Below, one piece after another: positions 15,915-24,364 of a stretch of 35,419 nucleotides of DNA; position 1 is the first letter of the stretch; every line of letters starts with the position of its first letter. The notes beneath the pieces were generated by a model. That model ran no database searches. It was not told where the DNA came from and worked only from the letters and a program-made list of their open reading frames with translations. A program made the translations under genes and the position numbers. The stretch comes from an uncultured Spirochaetaceae bacterium (lineage in GTDB: Bacteria > Spirochaetota > Spirochaetia > Sphaerochaetales > Sphaerochaetaceae): contig OMYY01000028.1 in assembly GCA_900315435.1 (NCBI GenBank), forward strand, positions 1 to 35,419, read 5' to 3'.

Positions 15915-18458
15915 ATGCGATTCGTTCCGACCCTCGCCTTGGTGTTGTTCCTGGCATCCCGATTGTCTGCGGGACGGATGCTTGCCACCGAACATTTCCA
16001 GATTGTCTACGATACGGGTTCCGTCCGAAGCGCAGCCCACCTTGCTTCGATTGCCGAGGAGGAATACCAGTCCATTCTGGACTACCTGGGCTGGGACGGT
16101 GCGGGACTAGGCAAACTCAGGGTAGCCGTAACTTCCAAGGACGATCTGGTCAACGCCAGCTATTCCCCGTTTCCCCAGAGCCATATCCGCATCTCCACCA
16201 TCGACTACGGACTGGATTTGGATGTGTGGGAGGACCAGCTTCGTGGAGTCTTCCGGCATGAGCTGTTCCACTATCTGTCTCTTTCGGAGAAACATTCCTT
16301 CTGGAACGCGGTTTCCGATATCTTGGGGGATTCCTACACTCCCGTCTATTTCCAGCAGGCGATTTCCCTTACGGAAGGCTCGGCGGTCGCCTTCGAGCGG
16401 GGACGGTTGCTTGATCCCCGCTACCGGGCATTGCTGCTCCAAGCCAAATGGGAAGGAATGCTTCCCAAACGGTACCTGGACATGAGCGGGGTACGGGACA
16501 CCAGTCCGAACGGAGAACTCACCTATGTCTTCGCCGGCGCCTTCTGGGACTGGGTCCGGGGACGCTATGGAGCGCAAGCGTATGGATCTTTCCTTCGCTC
16601 GACCAACAACCGGGTGGTTCCCGCTGACTTCGCCTCGCTCTTTCCCCGGTTCTTCGGATGTTCCCTGCATACGGCGTTTGAAGCCTTCAAAGCGCAGATC
16701 CCCTTGGTTGAAGCAGGCGGACATTGTACCCCTTCGTGGGAATATGATGCCCTCTATGACCAGAAATCCAATCATATCCTGTATGGAAAGAGCCATGCGG
16801 GGGTATTGTTCCTGGATGAGAAACAGATAGCTGTCCTGCCCGGACTGGTATCGGCCGAACTGAACCGGCAGGGGACGGAGATCCTGGCGGTTGTGGAAAG
16901 GAAAGGGGAATGGGGAACCCACCGGGCACTCTACCTGGTTGACGGAAAGGGGAGCAGGAAACTGCAAGGAAGCCGGGTGATCGACGCCGCCTGGCTGGAC
17001 GACCAGGTGGTCACCATCACCTGGAACGACGACCATCAGGTGTTGCACCTGCCTGACGGCGATATCGGGCTTTCGCTGAAACTCCGGAATCTGGCGGGCC
17101 TTTCCGATGGAAGGCTTGCCGCCCTGGCCCGGGTCGACGGCCAGTGGTCCCTGGTCGTCATCTCTCCTGACAAGTCCGCTTCCTGCTATCCGCTTGGCGA
17201 TGGCATCATCCCCGCTTCGTTGTTGTATGACGGGAATCGGCTCTGGTTCACCTGGGCGCGGGAGGGTACGTTGCTGCGGGCCGGATTCCTTGAAGGGAAT
17301 ACGCTCTGGTTGCTCGCCACGGATGAAGCCGGTGGTATCCAGCGAGCCTGTTCCCGTCTTGTCCAGCAACGGTGGTTCGAGCGTGGCTCCCTGGGGTCCT
17401 GGCATCCTGAGTCTCTGGAATGGAAGCGTGTCCCTGTGACTCCTCATCCGGTTGTCCTGTGGCAGGAGGAACATCCGGTCCCAAATCCTGTCCAAAGCAG
17501 GAACATCCCCATTTCCCTCTATACGAAGGGGACTTTCCTGCCCTATGCGACAGTGACCAGCCTGTCTCCTGCCGACCGGGTGGAAGATGGCGCTGCCTTC
17601 GGGCTTTTCTGGACAACCGGTAACCTGGATGGGACTTGGAGGTGCACCTTGGGCGGTGGGTGGGAACAGGACCAAGAAAGGCCTGTGGCTCTGGCATCCC
17701 TGTCCGGGCAGGTGGCTCCGCTTGCGTTGACCTGGAAGCTCGCGGGACAGATCGATTCCGAAGGGGCAGGCGAGGTGAGCGGCTCCCTTGGATGGGGGGA
17801 CGGCCTGCTGAGGGCGAACGCTTCGGGCGCCTATTACCATATGGACGGAATCGACGGGCTGACGGGGACCTTCTCCTTTTCGGCGGGACATGTGGCCCGG
17901 ACGGGTTTCCATCCCCTTTCCCTAGGAGGGATGGTCCTGACCCCGTCGGTACGTTTGGACAATCAATGGCCATCTTCTGCTTCTTGGCGGAACCTAGGGC
18001 TTTCCGTGTCCGTCCGCATCCCGCGCCTGTTTCCTTTCGAGACCTACGGGGACTCGACCTGGAACTGGCCGCTTTCCTATAGGTTCGACCTGCTCCCTGC
18101 TTCGGACACCTATCTTTCACAGGAACTTTCCATCCTGCTCTACGGGCGGGAAATCCAGAGGGCGTTGCCATGGGTGCGCCTGTATTGCTACCGGATGGGA
18201 GTGTACGGGGGGATTGTCGACAAATACCAGGGAGACCTGGATCCCTCTTGGCCGATATTCGCCCTTCCCGGGAATCTGCAGCACCATCTGAGCGGGTATC
18301 TCTCGCTCAACGTGTCGCTGACGGTCAACAACCAGATGCTGGCTGCTCCTCTTGCCCTCATGGTACGGGCGCGATACGACGCCTGGAAGGAACATCCTTT
18401 CAGGCTGGAGTTGCTCTTTGCCGTTTCCGGAACCTACCGAACCTCGACCAGCCGGTAG
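15915..18458 (+). CDS. Outer-membrane gluzincin protease-like / beta-barrel fusion protein
   Basis: An 847-residue exported protein. Signal peptide at residues 1-19 (hydrophobic LALVLFLASRLSA, cleavage about SA/G). Residues 25-260 form a peptidase-MA-like zinc domain: HELFH at 115-119 (two His ligands plus catalytic Glu) and E154 in LTEGSAVAFE as the likely third ligand. The middle (about 265-510) has repeated short strands with L-x-D-G motifs, like a beta-propeller. The last 300 residues alternate polar and aromatic residues in the way of an outer-membrane beta-barrel. The layout suggests a periplasm-facing or surface metalloprotease anchored by its own barrel; the substrate is unknown. There is no Shine-Dalgarno and a leaderless promoter is proposed. 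The 3' end overlaps the convergent DUF362 gene by 25 bp. Confidence 0.7.
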   Translation: MRFVPTLALVLFLASRLSAGRMLATEHFQIVYDTGSVRSAAHLASIAEEEYQSILDYLGWDGAGLGKLRVAVTSKDDLVNASYSPFPQSHIRISTIDYGLDLDVWEDQLRGVFRHELFHYLSLSEKHSFWNAVSDILGDSYTPVYFQQAISLTEGSAVAFERGRLLDPRYRALLLQAKWEGMLPKRYLDMSGVRDTSPNGELTYVFAGAFWDWVRGRYGAQAYGSFLRSTNNRVVPADFASLFPRFFGCSLHTAFEAFKAQIPLVEAGGHCTPSWEYDALYDQKSNHILYGKSHAGVLFLDEKQIAVLPGLVSAELNRQGTEILAVVERKGEWGTHRALYLVDGKGSRKLQGSRVIDAAWLDDQVVTITWNDDHQVLHLPDGDIGLSLKLRNLAGLSDGRLAALARVDGQWSLVVISPDKSASCYPLGDGIIPASLLYDGNRLWFTWAREGTLLRAGFLEGNTLWLLATDEAGGIQRACSRLVQQRWFERGSLGSWHPESLEWKRVPVTPHPVVLWQEEHPVPNPVQSRNIPISLYTKGTFLPYATVTSLSPADRVEDGAAFGLFWTTGNLDGTWRCTLGGGWEQDQERPVALASLSGQVAPLALTWKLAGQIDSEGAGEVSGSLGWGDGLLRANASGAYYHMDGIDGLTGTFSFSAGHVARTGFHPLSLGGMVLTPSVRLDNQWPSSASWRNLGLSVSVRIPRLFPFETYGDSTWNWPLSYRFDLLPASDTYLSQELSILLYGREIQRALPWVRLYCYRMGVYGGIVDKYQGDLDPSWPIFALPGNLQHHLSGYLSLNVSLTVNNQMLAAPLALMVRARYDAWKEHPFRLELLFAVSGTYRTSTSR

Positions 18459-19537
18459 TCCTGGGTGCCCAGGCCGATCTTCTCGGCATGGTCCAGCCCG
18501 ACGTGCCAGTTGAGGTCAGGGTGGTTGGTGGTCAGGTTGTCGCCGACGTACCGGGCTTTTCCCACCGGACTGGTCGGTACCAGCGGGGCATGGTTGACCG
18601 CGTCGCAACAGGCCCTGTCAAGGGCCACCGGATCGAACGAGGCAAAGAATCCGATATCAGGCACGAAGGCCAGGTCGTTCTCGGCGTGGCAGTCGCAGTT
18701 GGGGGAGACATCGATGACAAGGTTGATGTAAAAAGCATCTTTTCCCTGCACGACCGCCTTGGTGTACTCGGCAATCTTGCACTGCAGGACATCATTGGTG
18801 TTCGAATGGGGATTGCTGATCGCGTCCTTCGGACAAACGGCGATGCAACGGCCGCAACCGACGCAGTTGTCCTGGTTGATGTGGCACGTGTGGTTCTCGA
18901 TCTGAGGTCCGTCGTTGGCGCAGATGCGCTTGCAGGCTCCGCAGCCAATGCAGAGGTCTTGGTCGACTTCCACCTTTCCCCAGTTGTGCTGCTCCATCTT
19001 TCCCGCCCTTGAGCCGCCCCCCATGCCAAGGTTCTTCAAGGCCCCGCCGAAACCGGTGGACTCATGGCCCTTGAAATGGGCAAGGCTGATGATCACGTCG
19101 GCGTCGGCAAGGGCACGGCCGATTTTCGCCTCCTTGACGTATTCGGTCCCCTCGAGGGGAACCAGCGCCTCGTCCGAGCCCTTCAAGCCGTCGGCGATGA
19201 TGATCTGGCATCCGGTGGAGATGGGGTTGAAGCCGTTGAGGTTGGCGGTATCCATGTGTTCAAGGGCGTTCTTCCGGGAACCGACGTACAAGGTGTTGCA
19301 GTCGGTCAGGAAGGGTTTGCCTCCGAAGCCCTTGACCAGGTCGGCGACCACCTTGGCGTAGTTGGGTCTGAGGAAGGAAAGGTTGCCTGCCTCGCCAAAG
19401 TGAAGCTTGATGGCGACGAACTTGTCGGTGAAATCGATCTTCGCGATTCCTGCCGCGCGAAGCAGTTTTTCCAGTTTGGTGAGACGAGAGACGCTCCCGT
19501 GCGATTCCAGATTGCAAAAATAGACATTGCTTGCCAT
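18434..19537 (-). CDS. DUF362 protein with two 4Fe-4S ferredoxin clusters
   Basis: A 367-residue cytosolic iron-sulfur protein. An N-terminal DUF362 domain (KLHFGEAGNLSFLRP, then ISLAHFKGHESTGFGG and LKNLGMGGGSRAGK) precedes a two-cluster ferredoxin segment, CIGCGACKRIC...and CVGCGRCIAVCPKDAI, each with the CxxCxxCxxxC pattern. The DUF362 fold then closes (FVPDIGFFASFDPVALD). The family is common in anaerobes and its reaction is not known. The start at 19537 has AGGAG 5 bp upstream and lies 21 bp after trmJ, so it is the second gene of that operon. Confidence 0.85.
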   Translation of the reverse strand: MASNVYFCNLESHGSVSRLTKLEKLLRAAGIAKIDFTDKFVAIKLHFGEAGNLSFLRPNYAKVVADLVKGFGGKPFLTDCNTLYVGSRKNALEHMDTANLNGFNPISTGCQIIIADGLKGSDEALVPLEGTEYVKEAKIGRALADADVIISLAHFKGHESTGFGGALKNLGMGGGSRAGKMEQHNWGKVEVDQDLCIGCGACKRICANDGPQIENHTCHINQDNCVGCGRCIAVCPKDAISNPHSNTNDVLQCKIAEYTKAVVQGKDAFYINLVIDVSPNCDCHAENDLAFVPDIGFFASFDPVALDRACCDAVNHAPLVPTSPVGKARYVGDNLTTNHPDLNWHVGLDHAEKIGLGTQDYRLVEVR

Positions 19538-19558
19538 AGCTGCTCCTAGGGGGTTTGG

Positions 19559-20290
19559 TCAATTGCTTTTGTACTTGGCGATGGTGGTCATCTTCACGAA
19601 GAGCTTGGTCATCCGTTTCAACTCCTCTTCGCTCATCTGGGCCCGCTCGAATATGTCGTGGATGAAACGCTGTGTCCAGAGCTTCTCGTCCGGCATCTTG
19701 AAGAATCCGACCTTGTCCATGACTGCGACCACCTGCTCGACGCCACCGTCAAGCTTCGCCTTGGTGACCGGTGTCAGCTTGACGTCCGAGTCGTGCAGGT
19801 GGCTGAAAAGGGAGTAGGTGATGACCTGGACGGCCTGGGAAAGGTTCAAGGATGGGAACTTCTCGCTGGAAGGGATGGTGACCACCTCCCCGCAACAGGC
19901 GACTTCTTCATCGGTCAGGCCGTCGCTTTCCCGGCCGAAGACGATGCTGATGTCGCCTTCGCCGATGCCGCTGAGCTGTTCGGCCAGCTGTTCCGGGTTG
20001 ACGCAGGTCGCCTTGCGGAACTTGCCGCGGCGACGGGTGGCGGCGATGCTGAGCACGCTCTTTTTCAGCGCCTCGGCAAGGCTGGTGTATTGCTCGCGGT
20101 TCTCATACAGGTCCGCGGCGTGGATGGCCAGGGACTTGACCCGGTTTTCCGCGTATTCACGCTCGGTGACCAGCACCAATCTGGTCAGCCCCATCGTTTT
20201 CATCGCACGGCAGACGCTGCCGATGTTCGCCCCGTCCTGGGTGCCGACAAGGACGATGCGGATGCGATCAAGATTGTCCTGTTTGTTCAT
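19559..20290 (-). CDS. trmJ: tRNA 2'-O-methyltransferase, TrmJ/SpoU family
   Basis: A 243-residue SPOUT methyltransferase. Motif 1 lies near the N-terminus (VLVGTQDGANIGSVCRAMKT), motif 2 is IVFGRESDGLTDEEV, and motif 3 is IPSSEKFPSLNLSQAVQVI, which forms the knotted S-adenosylmethionine site. This combination points to TrmJ, which methylates ribose 32 of tRNA, rather than other SpoU members; the helical C-terminal extension of about 80 residues supports it. The ATG at 20290 lacks a Shine-Dalgarno but follows a TACACT hexamer by 6 nt, suggesting a leaderless mRNA. First gene of an operon with the DUF362 protein. Confidence 0.88.
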   Translation of the reverse strand: MNKQDNLDRIRIVLVGTQDGANIGSVCRAMKTMGLTRLVLVTEREYAENRVKSLAIHAADLYENREQYTSLAEALKKSVLSIAATRRRGKFRKATCVNPEQLAEQLSGIGEGDISIVFGRESDGLTDEEVACCGEVVTIPSSEKFPSLNLSQAVQVITYSLFSHLHDSDVKLTPVTKAKLDGGVEQVVAVMDKVGFFKMPDEKLWTQRFIHDIFERAQMSEEELKRMTKLFVKMTTIAKYKSN

Positions 20291-20296
20291 GCCCAA

Positions 20297-20325
20297 AGTG
20301 TACCAAAATCCTCTTCGCATGAACA
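20297..20325 (-). promoter_or_regulatory. Predicted leaderless promoter of trmJ
   Basis: On the minus strand: TGTTCA (20325-20320, weak), 17-bp spacer, TACACT (20302-20297), then TTGGGC and the ATG at 20290. Confidence 0.4.
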
Positions 20326-20338
20326 GGTTGGAAAAGCA

Positions 20339-20368
20339 TTGGAAGAATGGCGCCGGACATGGTATACC
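20339..20368 (+). promoter_or_regulatory. Predicted leaderless promoter of the AI-2E-family gene
   Basis: TTGGAA (20339-20344), 18-bp spacer, TATACC (20363-20368), then 7 nt to the ATG at 20376. No Shine-Dalgarno. Confidence 0.45.
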
Positions 20369-20375
20369 TTTGCAT

Positions 20376-21572
20376 ATGGACTATACGGGAAAAGACGAGA
20401 ACAAGAAAAACTACGCCACCATATTCCTTGCGGTCATCACGACGATCATGGTCATGGCCACCTTGAAGGCGCTGAAGGACATCCTGCTTCCGCTGGTGCT
20501 CGCGATGATTTTCTTCTTCCTTTTCTCCCCGCTGACCGAGCGGCTGGACCGCTGGCGCGTCCCCCATGCGCTGAGCGTCATCATCTGTTTCGTCCTGACG
20601 ATGTTGGTCATGGGGGCTGCCGCAGGCATGTTCTACAAGACGATCACCATGCTCATCGGCGCCATTCCGCACTACAACGACCGGCTGATCAGCCTGGACC
20701 ACCAGCTTTCCGCTTTCCTTGCCCGGTATCCCCATTTGGAGATTCCCGAGGGCACCTCCCTGGTCACCATGCTGCCGGTGAACTGGCGCAGCGTGGCGGT
20801 CGATACGTTGACCACGCTGACGGGAAGCATCATCGGCATTGTCAAGCTTTGCGTCATGATCCTGCTCTACGAGCTGTTCCTTTTGATGGAGCGGCCGGTG
20901 TTCATTCCGAAAATCCGGGCTGCCTTCTCGGACAGCGGCGCCATCATCGCCATGATGAGCGAGCGCATCAGCAAGCAGGTGTCCAAGTACCTCCTACTCA
21001 AGGCGCTGATCAGTTTCCTTACCGGAGTCTTGTTCTACCTGACCGCCCAGGTCAGCGGCATGGAAGTTCCGCTCCTTTATGGAGTGCTTGCGTTCGTCTT
21101 CAACTTCATCCCTTCGATTGGTTCGATCATCGTCACCATCATCACCATCGGGATGAGCGTGGTGCAGTTCGCTCCTCGCTGGTCCCCGATTGTCTTTGTC
21201 GCCATCATGTCGGTCTCCACCCAGATGGTGTTGGGCAACATCATCGACCCGAAGCTCCAGGGAGGCCAGTTGAACCTCTCCCCGGTGGTCATCCTGGTAG
21301 GACTCTCCATCTGGGGATATATCTGGGGAGTCGTCGGCATGTTCCTCGCCGTTCCTGTCATCAGCTGCATCGAGATCGTCTGCGCCAATGTCAAGGCGCT
21401 TCGTCCGATCGCGTTGCTGCTTTCCGGTGGTCGTTCCTTCCTGCGTCAGAGCGCAAGCGCCCAGCGGCGCCAGGAGCGCAGGCAGAAACAGCACAACAAG
21501 AAGGGAGGCTCGAGACGTGGCAGCGATGTCGTGCTGCCTGACGATTTTTCCGGTCAGGGCGGCGGGCAATGA
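20376..21572 (+). CDS. AI-2E family transporter (TqsA/PerM-like)
   Basis: A 398-residue membrane protein with about eight helices. It has the family features: an N-terminal pair of helices, a central soluble segment with amphipathic helices (about 105-165), and the conserved block LLYGVLAFVFNFIPSIGS followed by GNIIDPKLQGGQLNLSPV. Members export autoinducer-2 or act as Na+/H+ antiporters or general permeases; which applies here cannot be told. The C-terminus is a 45-residue Arg/Gln/Lys-rich cytosolic tail, unusual in length. The start lacks a Shine-Dalgarno. Its stop overlaps the MutY-like start (ATGA), so translation is coupled. Confidence 0.85.
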   Translation: MDYTGKDENKKNYATIFLAVITTIMVMATLKALKDILLPLVLAMIFFFLFSPLTERLDRWRVPHALSVIICFVLTMLVMGAAAGMFYKTITMLIGAIPHYNDRLISLDHQLSAFLARYPHLEIPEGTSLVTMLPVNWRSVAVDTLTTLTGSIIGIVKLCVMILLYELFLLMERPVFIPKIRAAFSDSGAIIAMMSERISKQVSKYLLLKALISFLTGVLFYLTAQVSGMEVPLLYGVLAFVFNFIPSIGSIIVTIITIGMSVVQFAPRWSPIVFVAIMSVSTQMVLGNIIDPKLQGGQLNLSPVVILVGLSIWGYIWGVVGMFLAVPVISCIEIVCANVKALRPIALLLSGGRSFLRQSASAQRRQERRQKQHNKKGGSRRGSDVVLPDDFSGQGGGQ

Positions 21573-22432
21573 AGGATTTCCCCTCGCTGGACGAAGCGGT
21601 GGCCGCTTCGTATCTGGAACCTCCTGCCAGTTACCAGGCCTTTGCCGCCTTTGTCTTGGATTTCTATGACCATTACGGCCGCACGTTTCCCTGGCGGGAG
21701 ACGGATGATGTCTACCGGGTGTTGCTCAGCGAGATGATGCTGCAACAGACGCAGACTGGGCGGGTTCTGGAAAAATACCGGGAGTTCCTGTCGCTCTGGC
21801 CCTCGTTGGAGGATCTCGCCTTTGCTCCCTTCGACCAGCTTCTCGACCATTGGCGGGGACTGGGCTACAACCGCCGGGCATTGAACTTGAAAAAGTGCGC
21901 CCAAGCCTCTGGAGCCTACGGCTACACCCTGCCCTGCGACGAGAAAGCGTTGCTCGCGCTACCCGGCATCGGTCCGAGCACCGCTGCCGCGATCATAGCT
22001 TTTTCCTACCACAAGCCGGCCATCTACCTGGAAACCAATATCCGGCGTGTCCTGTTGTTCGCCTTCCATCCGCAAGAGGAGGGTGTGGATGACCGGATCC
22101 TCCGGGATGACTTGAAGCGGTTGCTGCCTTTTGCTGGGGACGGGAAGCGCTGGTATTACGCGCTGATGGACTACGGAGTGCTGCTGAAGCATCTGGTTCC
22201 CAATCCCAACGCACGCAGCAAGGGCTACCACCGCCAATCCCGTTTCGAGGGATCCAGCCGTCAGGTGCGGGGCATGCTGGTTCACGTGCTCAGCGAGAGT
22301 GGGGCGCGGGATGCGCAGACGCTGTATGGAATGCTCCCTTTCGACTCTGAGAGCATCGACAAGGCTCTTTCGGGCTTGGTCAGGGACGGACTTGTCTCGC
22401 ATGTGGGGCGGTTGTATCGGATTTCCCGTTGA
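21569..22432 (+). CDS. mutY: MutY-like A/G-specific DNA glycosylase variant, no Fe-S cluster
   Basis: A 287-residue HhH-GPD glycosylase. The catalytic Glu equivalent to E. coli E37 is present in LLSEMMLQQTQT, and the helix-hairpin-helix is LPGIGPSTAAAIIAF. The Asp of the HhH-GPD motif (E. coli D138, LDGNV) is replaced: the sequence is YLETNIRRVL, Glu in place of Asp-Gly. The four Cys that bind the 4Fe-4S cluster are missing, and the C-terminal NUDIX-like domain is replaced by a short winged-helix segment (RQVRGMLVHVL to GRLYRI). This matches a known divergent clade carrying ETNIR. Removal of adenine opposite 8-oxoguanine is inferred, not shown. Coupled to the AI-2E gene by a 4-bp overlap; the last 53 bp overlap the convergent permease gene. 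Confidence 0.75.
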   Translation: MKDFPSLDEAVAASYLEPPASYQAFAAFVLDFYDHYGRTFPWRETDDVYRVLLSEMMLQQTQTGRVLEKYREFLSLWPSLEDLAFAPFDQLLDHWRGLGYNRRALNLKKCAQASGAYGYTLPCDEKALLALPGIGPSTAAAIIAFSYHKPAIYLETNIRRVLLFAFHPQEEGVDDRILRDDLKRLLPFAGDGKRWYYALMDYGVLLKHLVPNPNARSKGYHRQSRFEGSSRQVRGMLVHVLSESGARDAQTLYGMLPFDSESIDKALSGLVRDGLVSHVGRLYRISR

Positions 22433-23306
22433 AACGGACGTCGAAGACCAGGCTTGCCACGACAATCAAGGCTCCGATGACCAGACGCGGGTTGACCGTG
22501 TTGCCCAGCACCAGGTCGATGGGGATCGATGCGAGGATCTGGCTGGAGGAAATCAGGAGCGAGGAGAGCACCGCGCTGATGCGGAACATGGTCAGATTGG
22601 TGCCCGTGACAATCAGGATGCCAAGGATACCGCCGGCGACCGCGAGGAGGGGGGATACCGAGCCCAGCCGGGCGAACCCTTCGGCGGTCTCCTGACGGGA
22701 CAGTGCCCCAAACAGCACAATGGCGCAGATCAGGCCGCCCAGAGCGTTGTGCCGGGCGCTGAACAGAGTGCCTTTGCGGGCTGCGAAGGCGCTGTTGAGC
22801 ACCATCTGGGTCATGGTGACCGCTCCTGCGGAAATCGCCGCCAGCAACGCCAGCGGATGGAAGGTTTTGCTGCCGCTTCCCATGACCAGGATGCCGGCGG
22901 CCGCCAAAAGCAGCGTCAGCCACTTGGCCGCACCGTAGCGCCGTTTGGGCAGGCCGAGAAAGCCTGTCAGGTCGAAGAGGCAACCGCAAAGGCTTTGCCC
23001 GAAAACGGTGGCCGCCATGGCGAACGAGGTGCCCAGCCTGCTGACGGAATAGATGTTGATGACAATCAGGGCTATCCCGAAGATGCCGGAGAACCAGTAA
23101 TACCAGGGAGCAGGGAGACGCTTGGGATTGAGCGTCTTGTTGCGCTTGGTGAGAGCCATGACCATCCACAAGGTGAGAAATCCGGTCGATTGGTTGATAA
23201 TCGAGGAGACCCCAAGGCTTGTCCGGCTTGCCAGGGCTGCGTTGCAGGTGATCATCAGGGAAATCGCCGCGCCGGAGAGGATGTCGATGAGGAATGCGAA
23301 GGCCAT
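22380..23306 (-). CDS. DMT-superfamily permease (duplicated YdcZ/DUF606-like)
   Basis: A 308-residue protein with about ten hydrophobic segments in two similar halves. The first half carries FGQSLCGCLFDLTGFLGLPK, close to the LGQ...DhfGl.G.pK signature of YdcZ/DUF606; the second half has SSSQILASIPIDLVLGN in the matching place. It is likely an inner-membrane exporter or importer of a small metabolite. It is divergent from cobT and shares a 60-bp promoter region with it, so a role in moving a cobamide precursor or lower ligand is conceivable but unsupported. TAGGAT ends 6 nt before the ATG, with no Shine-Dalgarno. Confidence 0.75.
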   Translation of the reverse strand: MAFAFLIDILSGAAISLMITCNAALASRTSLGVSSIINQSTGFLTLWMVMALTKRNKTLNPKRLPAPWYYWFSGIFGIALIVINIYSVSRLGTSFAMAATVFGQSLCGCLFDLTGFLGLPKRRYGAAKWLTLLLAAAGILVMGSGSKTFHPLALLAAISAGAVTMTQMVLNSAFAARKGTLFSARHNALGGLICAIVLFGALSRQETAEGFARLGSVSPLLAVAGGILGILIVTGTNLTMFRISAVLSSLLISSSQILASIPIDLVLGNTVNPRLVIGALIVVASLVFDVRFNGKSDTTAPHARQVRP

Positions 23307-23312
23307 GGCCCT

Positions 23313-23341
23313 ATCCTAGAACTCGACCTTGCCTTTGGCAA
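23313..23341 (-). promoter_or_regulatory. Predicted leaderless promoter of the DMT permease
   Basis: On the minus strand: TTGCCA (23341-23336), 17-bp spacer, TAGGAT (23318-23313), then AGGGCC and the ATG at 23306. Confidence 0.5.
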
Positions 23342-23358
23342 GGCGGACAAGATACGAT
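23329..23358 (+). promoter_or_regulatory. Predicted leaderless promoter of the cob operon
   Basis: TTGCCT (23329-23334), 18-bp spacer, TACGAT (23353-23358), then 7 nt to the cobT ATG. The two divergent -35 elements make the inverted repeat CCTTGCCTTTGGCAAGG (23327-23343). There is no room for a cobalamin riboswitch. Confidence 0.5.
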
Positions 23359-23365
23359 TCGGACT

Positions 23366-24364
23366 ATGCAGGACGAGTTCGAGCAACAACTTTTCCAGAA
23401 AGCGGTCATTCCCCACAGCCTCGGGAAATTGGAGAGGCTCTGCCTTCAACTGGCCCGTGGGGGCAAGAAACATTTGTCGCGGCCACACCTGGTGGTTTTC
23501 GCCGGGGACCACGGAATCACCAAAGAGGGGGTGAGCCACAGTACCAAGGCGGTTACTGTCCAGATGGCCACGGCTTTCAGCCATGGACAGGGAGCCTGCG
23601 GGCTGTTCTGCCGGGAGCTGGGGGTAGGGCTCTCGGTGGTCGACATGGGCATGGACGTTCCCCGGACTCCGCCGGGTATCCAAGAACTTTCCGTCGCCCG
23701 GGGAACCCGGGATTTCCTCCACGAGGGGGCGATGACACCCAGACAGTGCGGTCTTGCCATTGCCAGGGGCAGGAGTGTGGTACGTGATCTGGATGCCGAC
23801 TGCCTGCTGGTCGGGGAGATGGGGGTGGGAAATTCCACCAGCGCGGCGACGATGCTGGCGAGACTGCTCCACCTTCCTCCCGAAAGCGTGGTTTCGGCAG
23901 GCTCCGGAGCAAGCGAGGACGACCTTCTCCATAAGCGCGAGGTGGTGGCGGCTTCCCTACGAAGGGATCCGGTAACGGAGCCGGAAGGGGTGCTGTGCGC
24001 CTTTGGCGGTTTTGAGATTGCCGGTATGGTTGGTGCGATGCTCGAGGCTGGCGAGCGCCGTATCCCGCTGGTCCTTGACGGAATGATCACGCTTGCCGCG
24101 GCGCTTTGCGCCAAGGGGCTCGGCTGCGACACGAGCCTGTGGATCGCCGGCCATCGTTCGTCCGCTTTGGGGTGCGACCAGGCTTTGGATGCCTTGGGGC
24201 TGGAGCCGGTGATGGAAATGGGAATGCGTCTCGGAGAGGGTACCGGGGCGCTTTGCGCCTGGCCGATGGTCCGGCTGGCCTCGGTCCTCTGGTATTTGGG
24301 GAGTTTCTCCGCTCTTGGCGTGGATGACAGCACCAGGACTCTGCAGGCTTTGGGCATCGTATGA
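23366..24364 (+). CDS. cobT: Nicotinate-nucleotide:dimethylbenzimidazole phosphoribosyltransferase
   Basis: CobT makes alpha-ribazole phosphate (or the analogue for another base) from nicotinate mononucleotide and the lower-ligand base, activating it for attachment to the corrin. A 332-residue protein with the family blocks FAGDHGITKEGVS, GEMGVGNSTSA, and RLGEGTGA with the likely catalytic Glu at 291. The start at 23366 has no Shine-Dalgarno, and TACGAT ends 7 nt upstream. It heads a cobamide salvage operon; the next ATG overlaps its stop (ATGA). Confidence 0.93.
   Translation: MQDEFEQQLFQKAVIPHSLGKLERLCLQLARGGKKHLSRPHLVVFAGDHGITKEGVSHSTKAVTVQMATAFSHGQGACGLFCRELGVGLSVVDMGMDVPRTPPGIQELSVARGTRDFLHEGAMTPRQCGLAIARGRSVVRDLDADCLLVGEMGVGNSTSAATMLARLLHLPPESVVSAGSGASEDDLLHKREVVAASLRRDPVTEPEGVLCAFGGFEIAGMVGAMLEAGERRIPLVLDGMITLAAALCAKGLGCDTSLWIAGHRSSALGCDQALDALGLEPVMEMGMRLGEGTGALCAWPMVRLASVLWYLGSFSALGVDDSTRTLQALGIV

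Noticed and set aside
16107..17912. 601-codon minus-strand open frame
   Set aside because: Antisense to the protease-barrel gene; no motif, typical shadow composition.
19658..20375. 5' extensions of the AI-2E frame and an overlapping 627-codon frame
   Set aside because: They run antisense through trmJ; the promoter and family N-terminus place the start at 20376.
23307..23365. Cobalamin riboswitch upstream of cobT
   Set aside because: Only 59 bp lie between the divergent start codons; the core motifs are absent.
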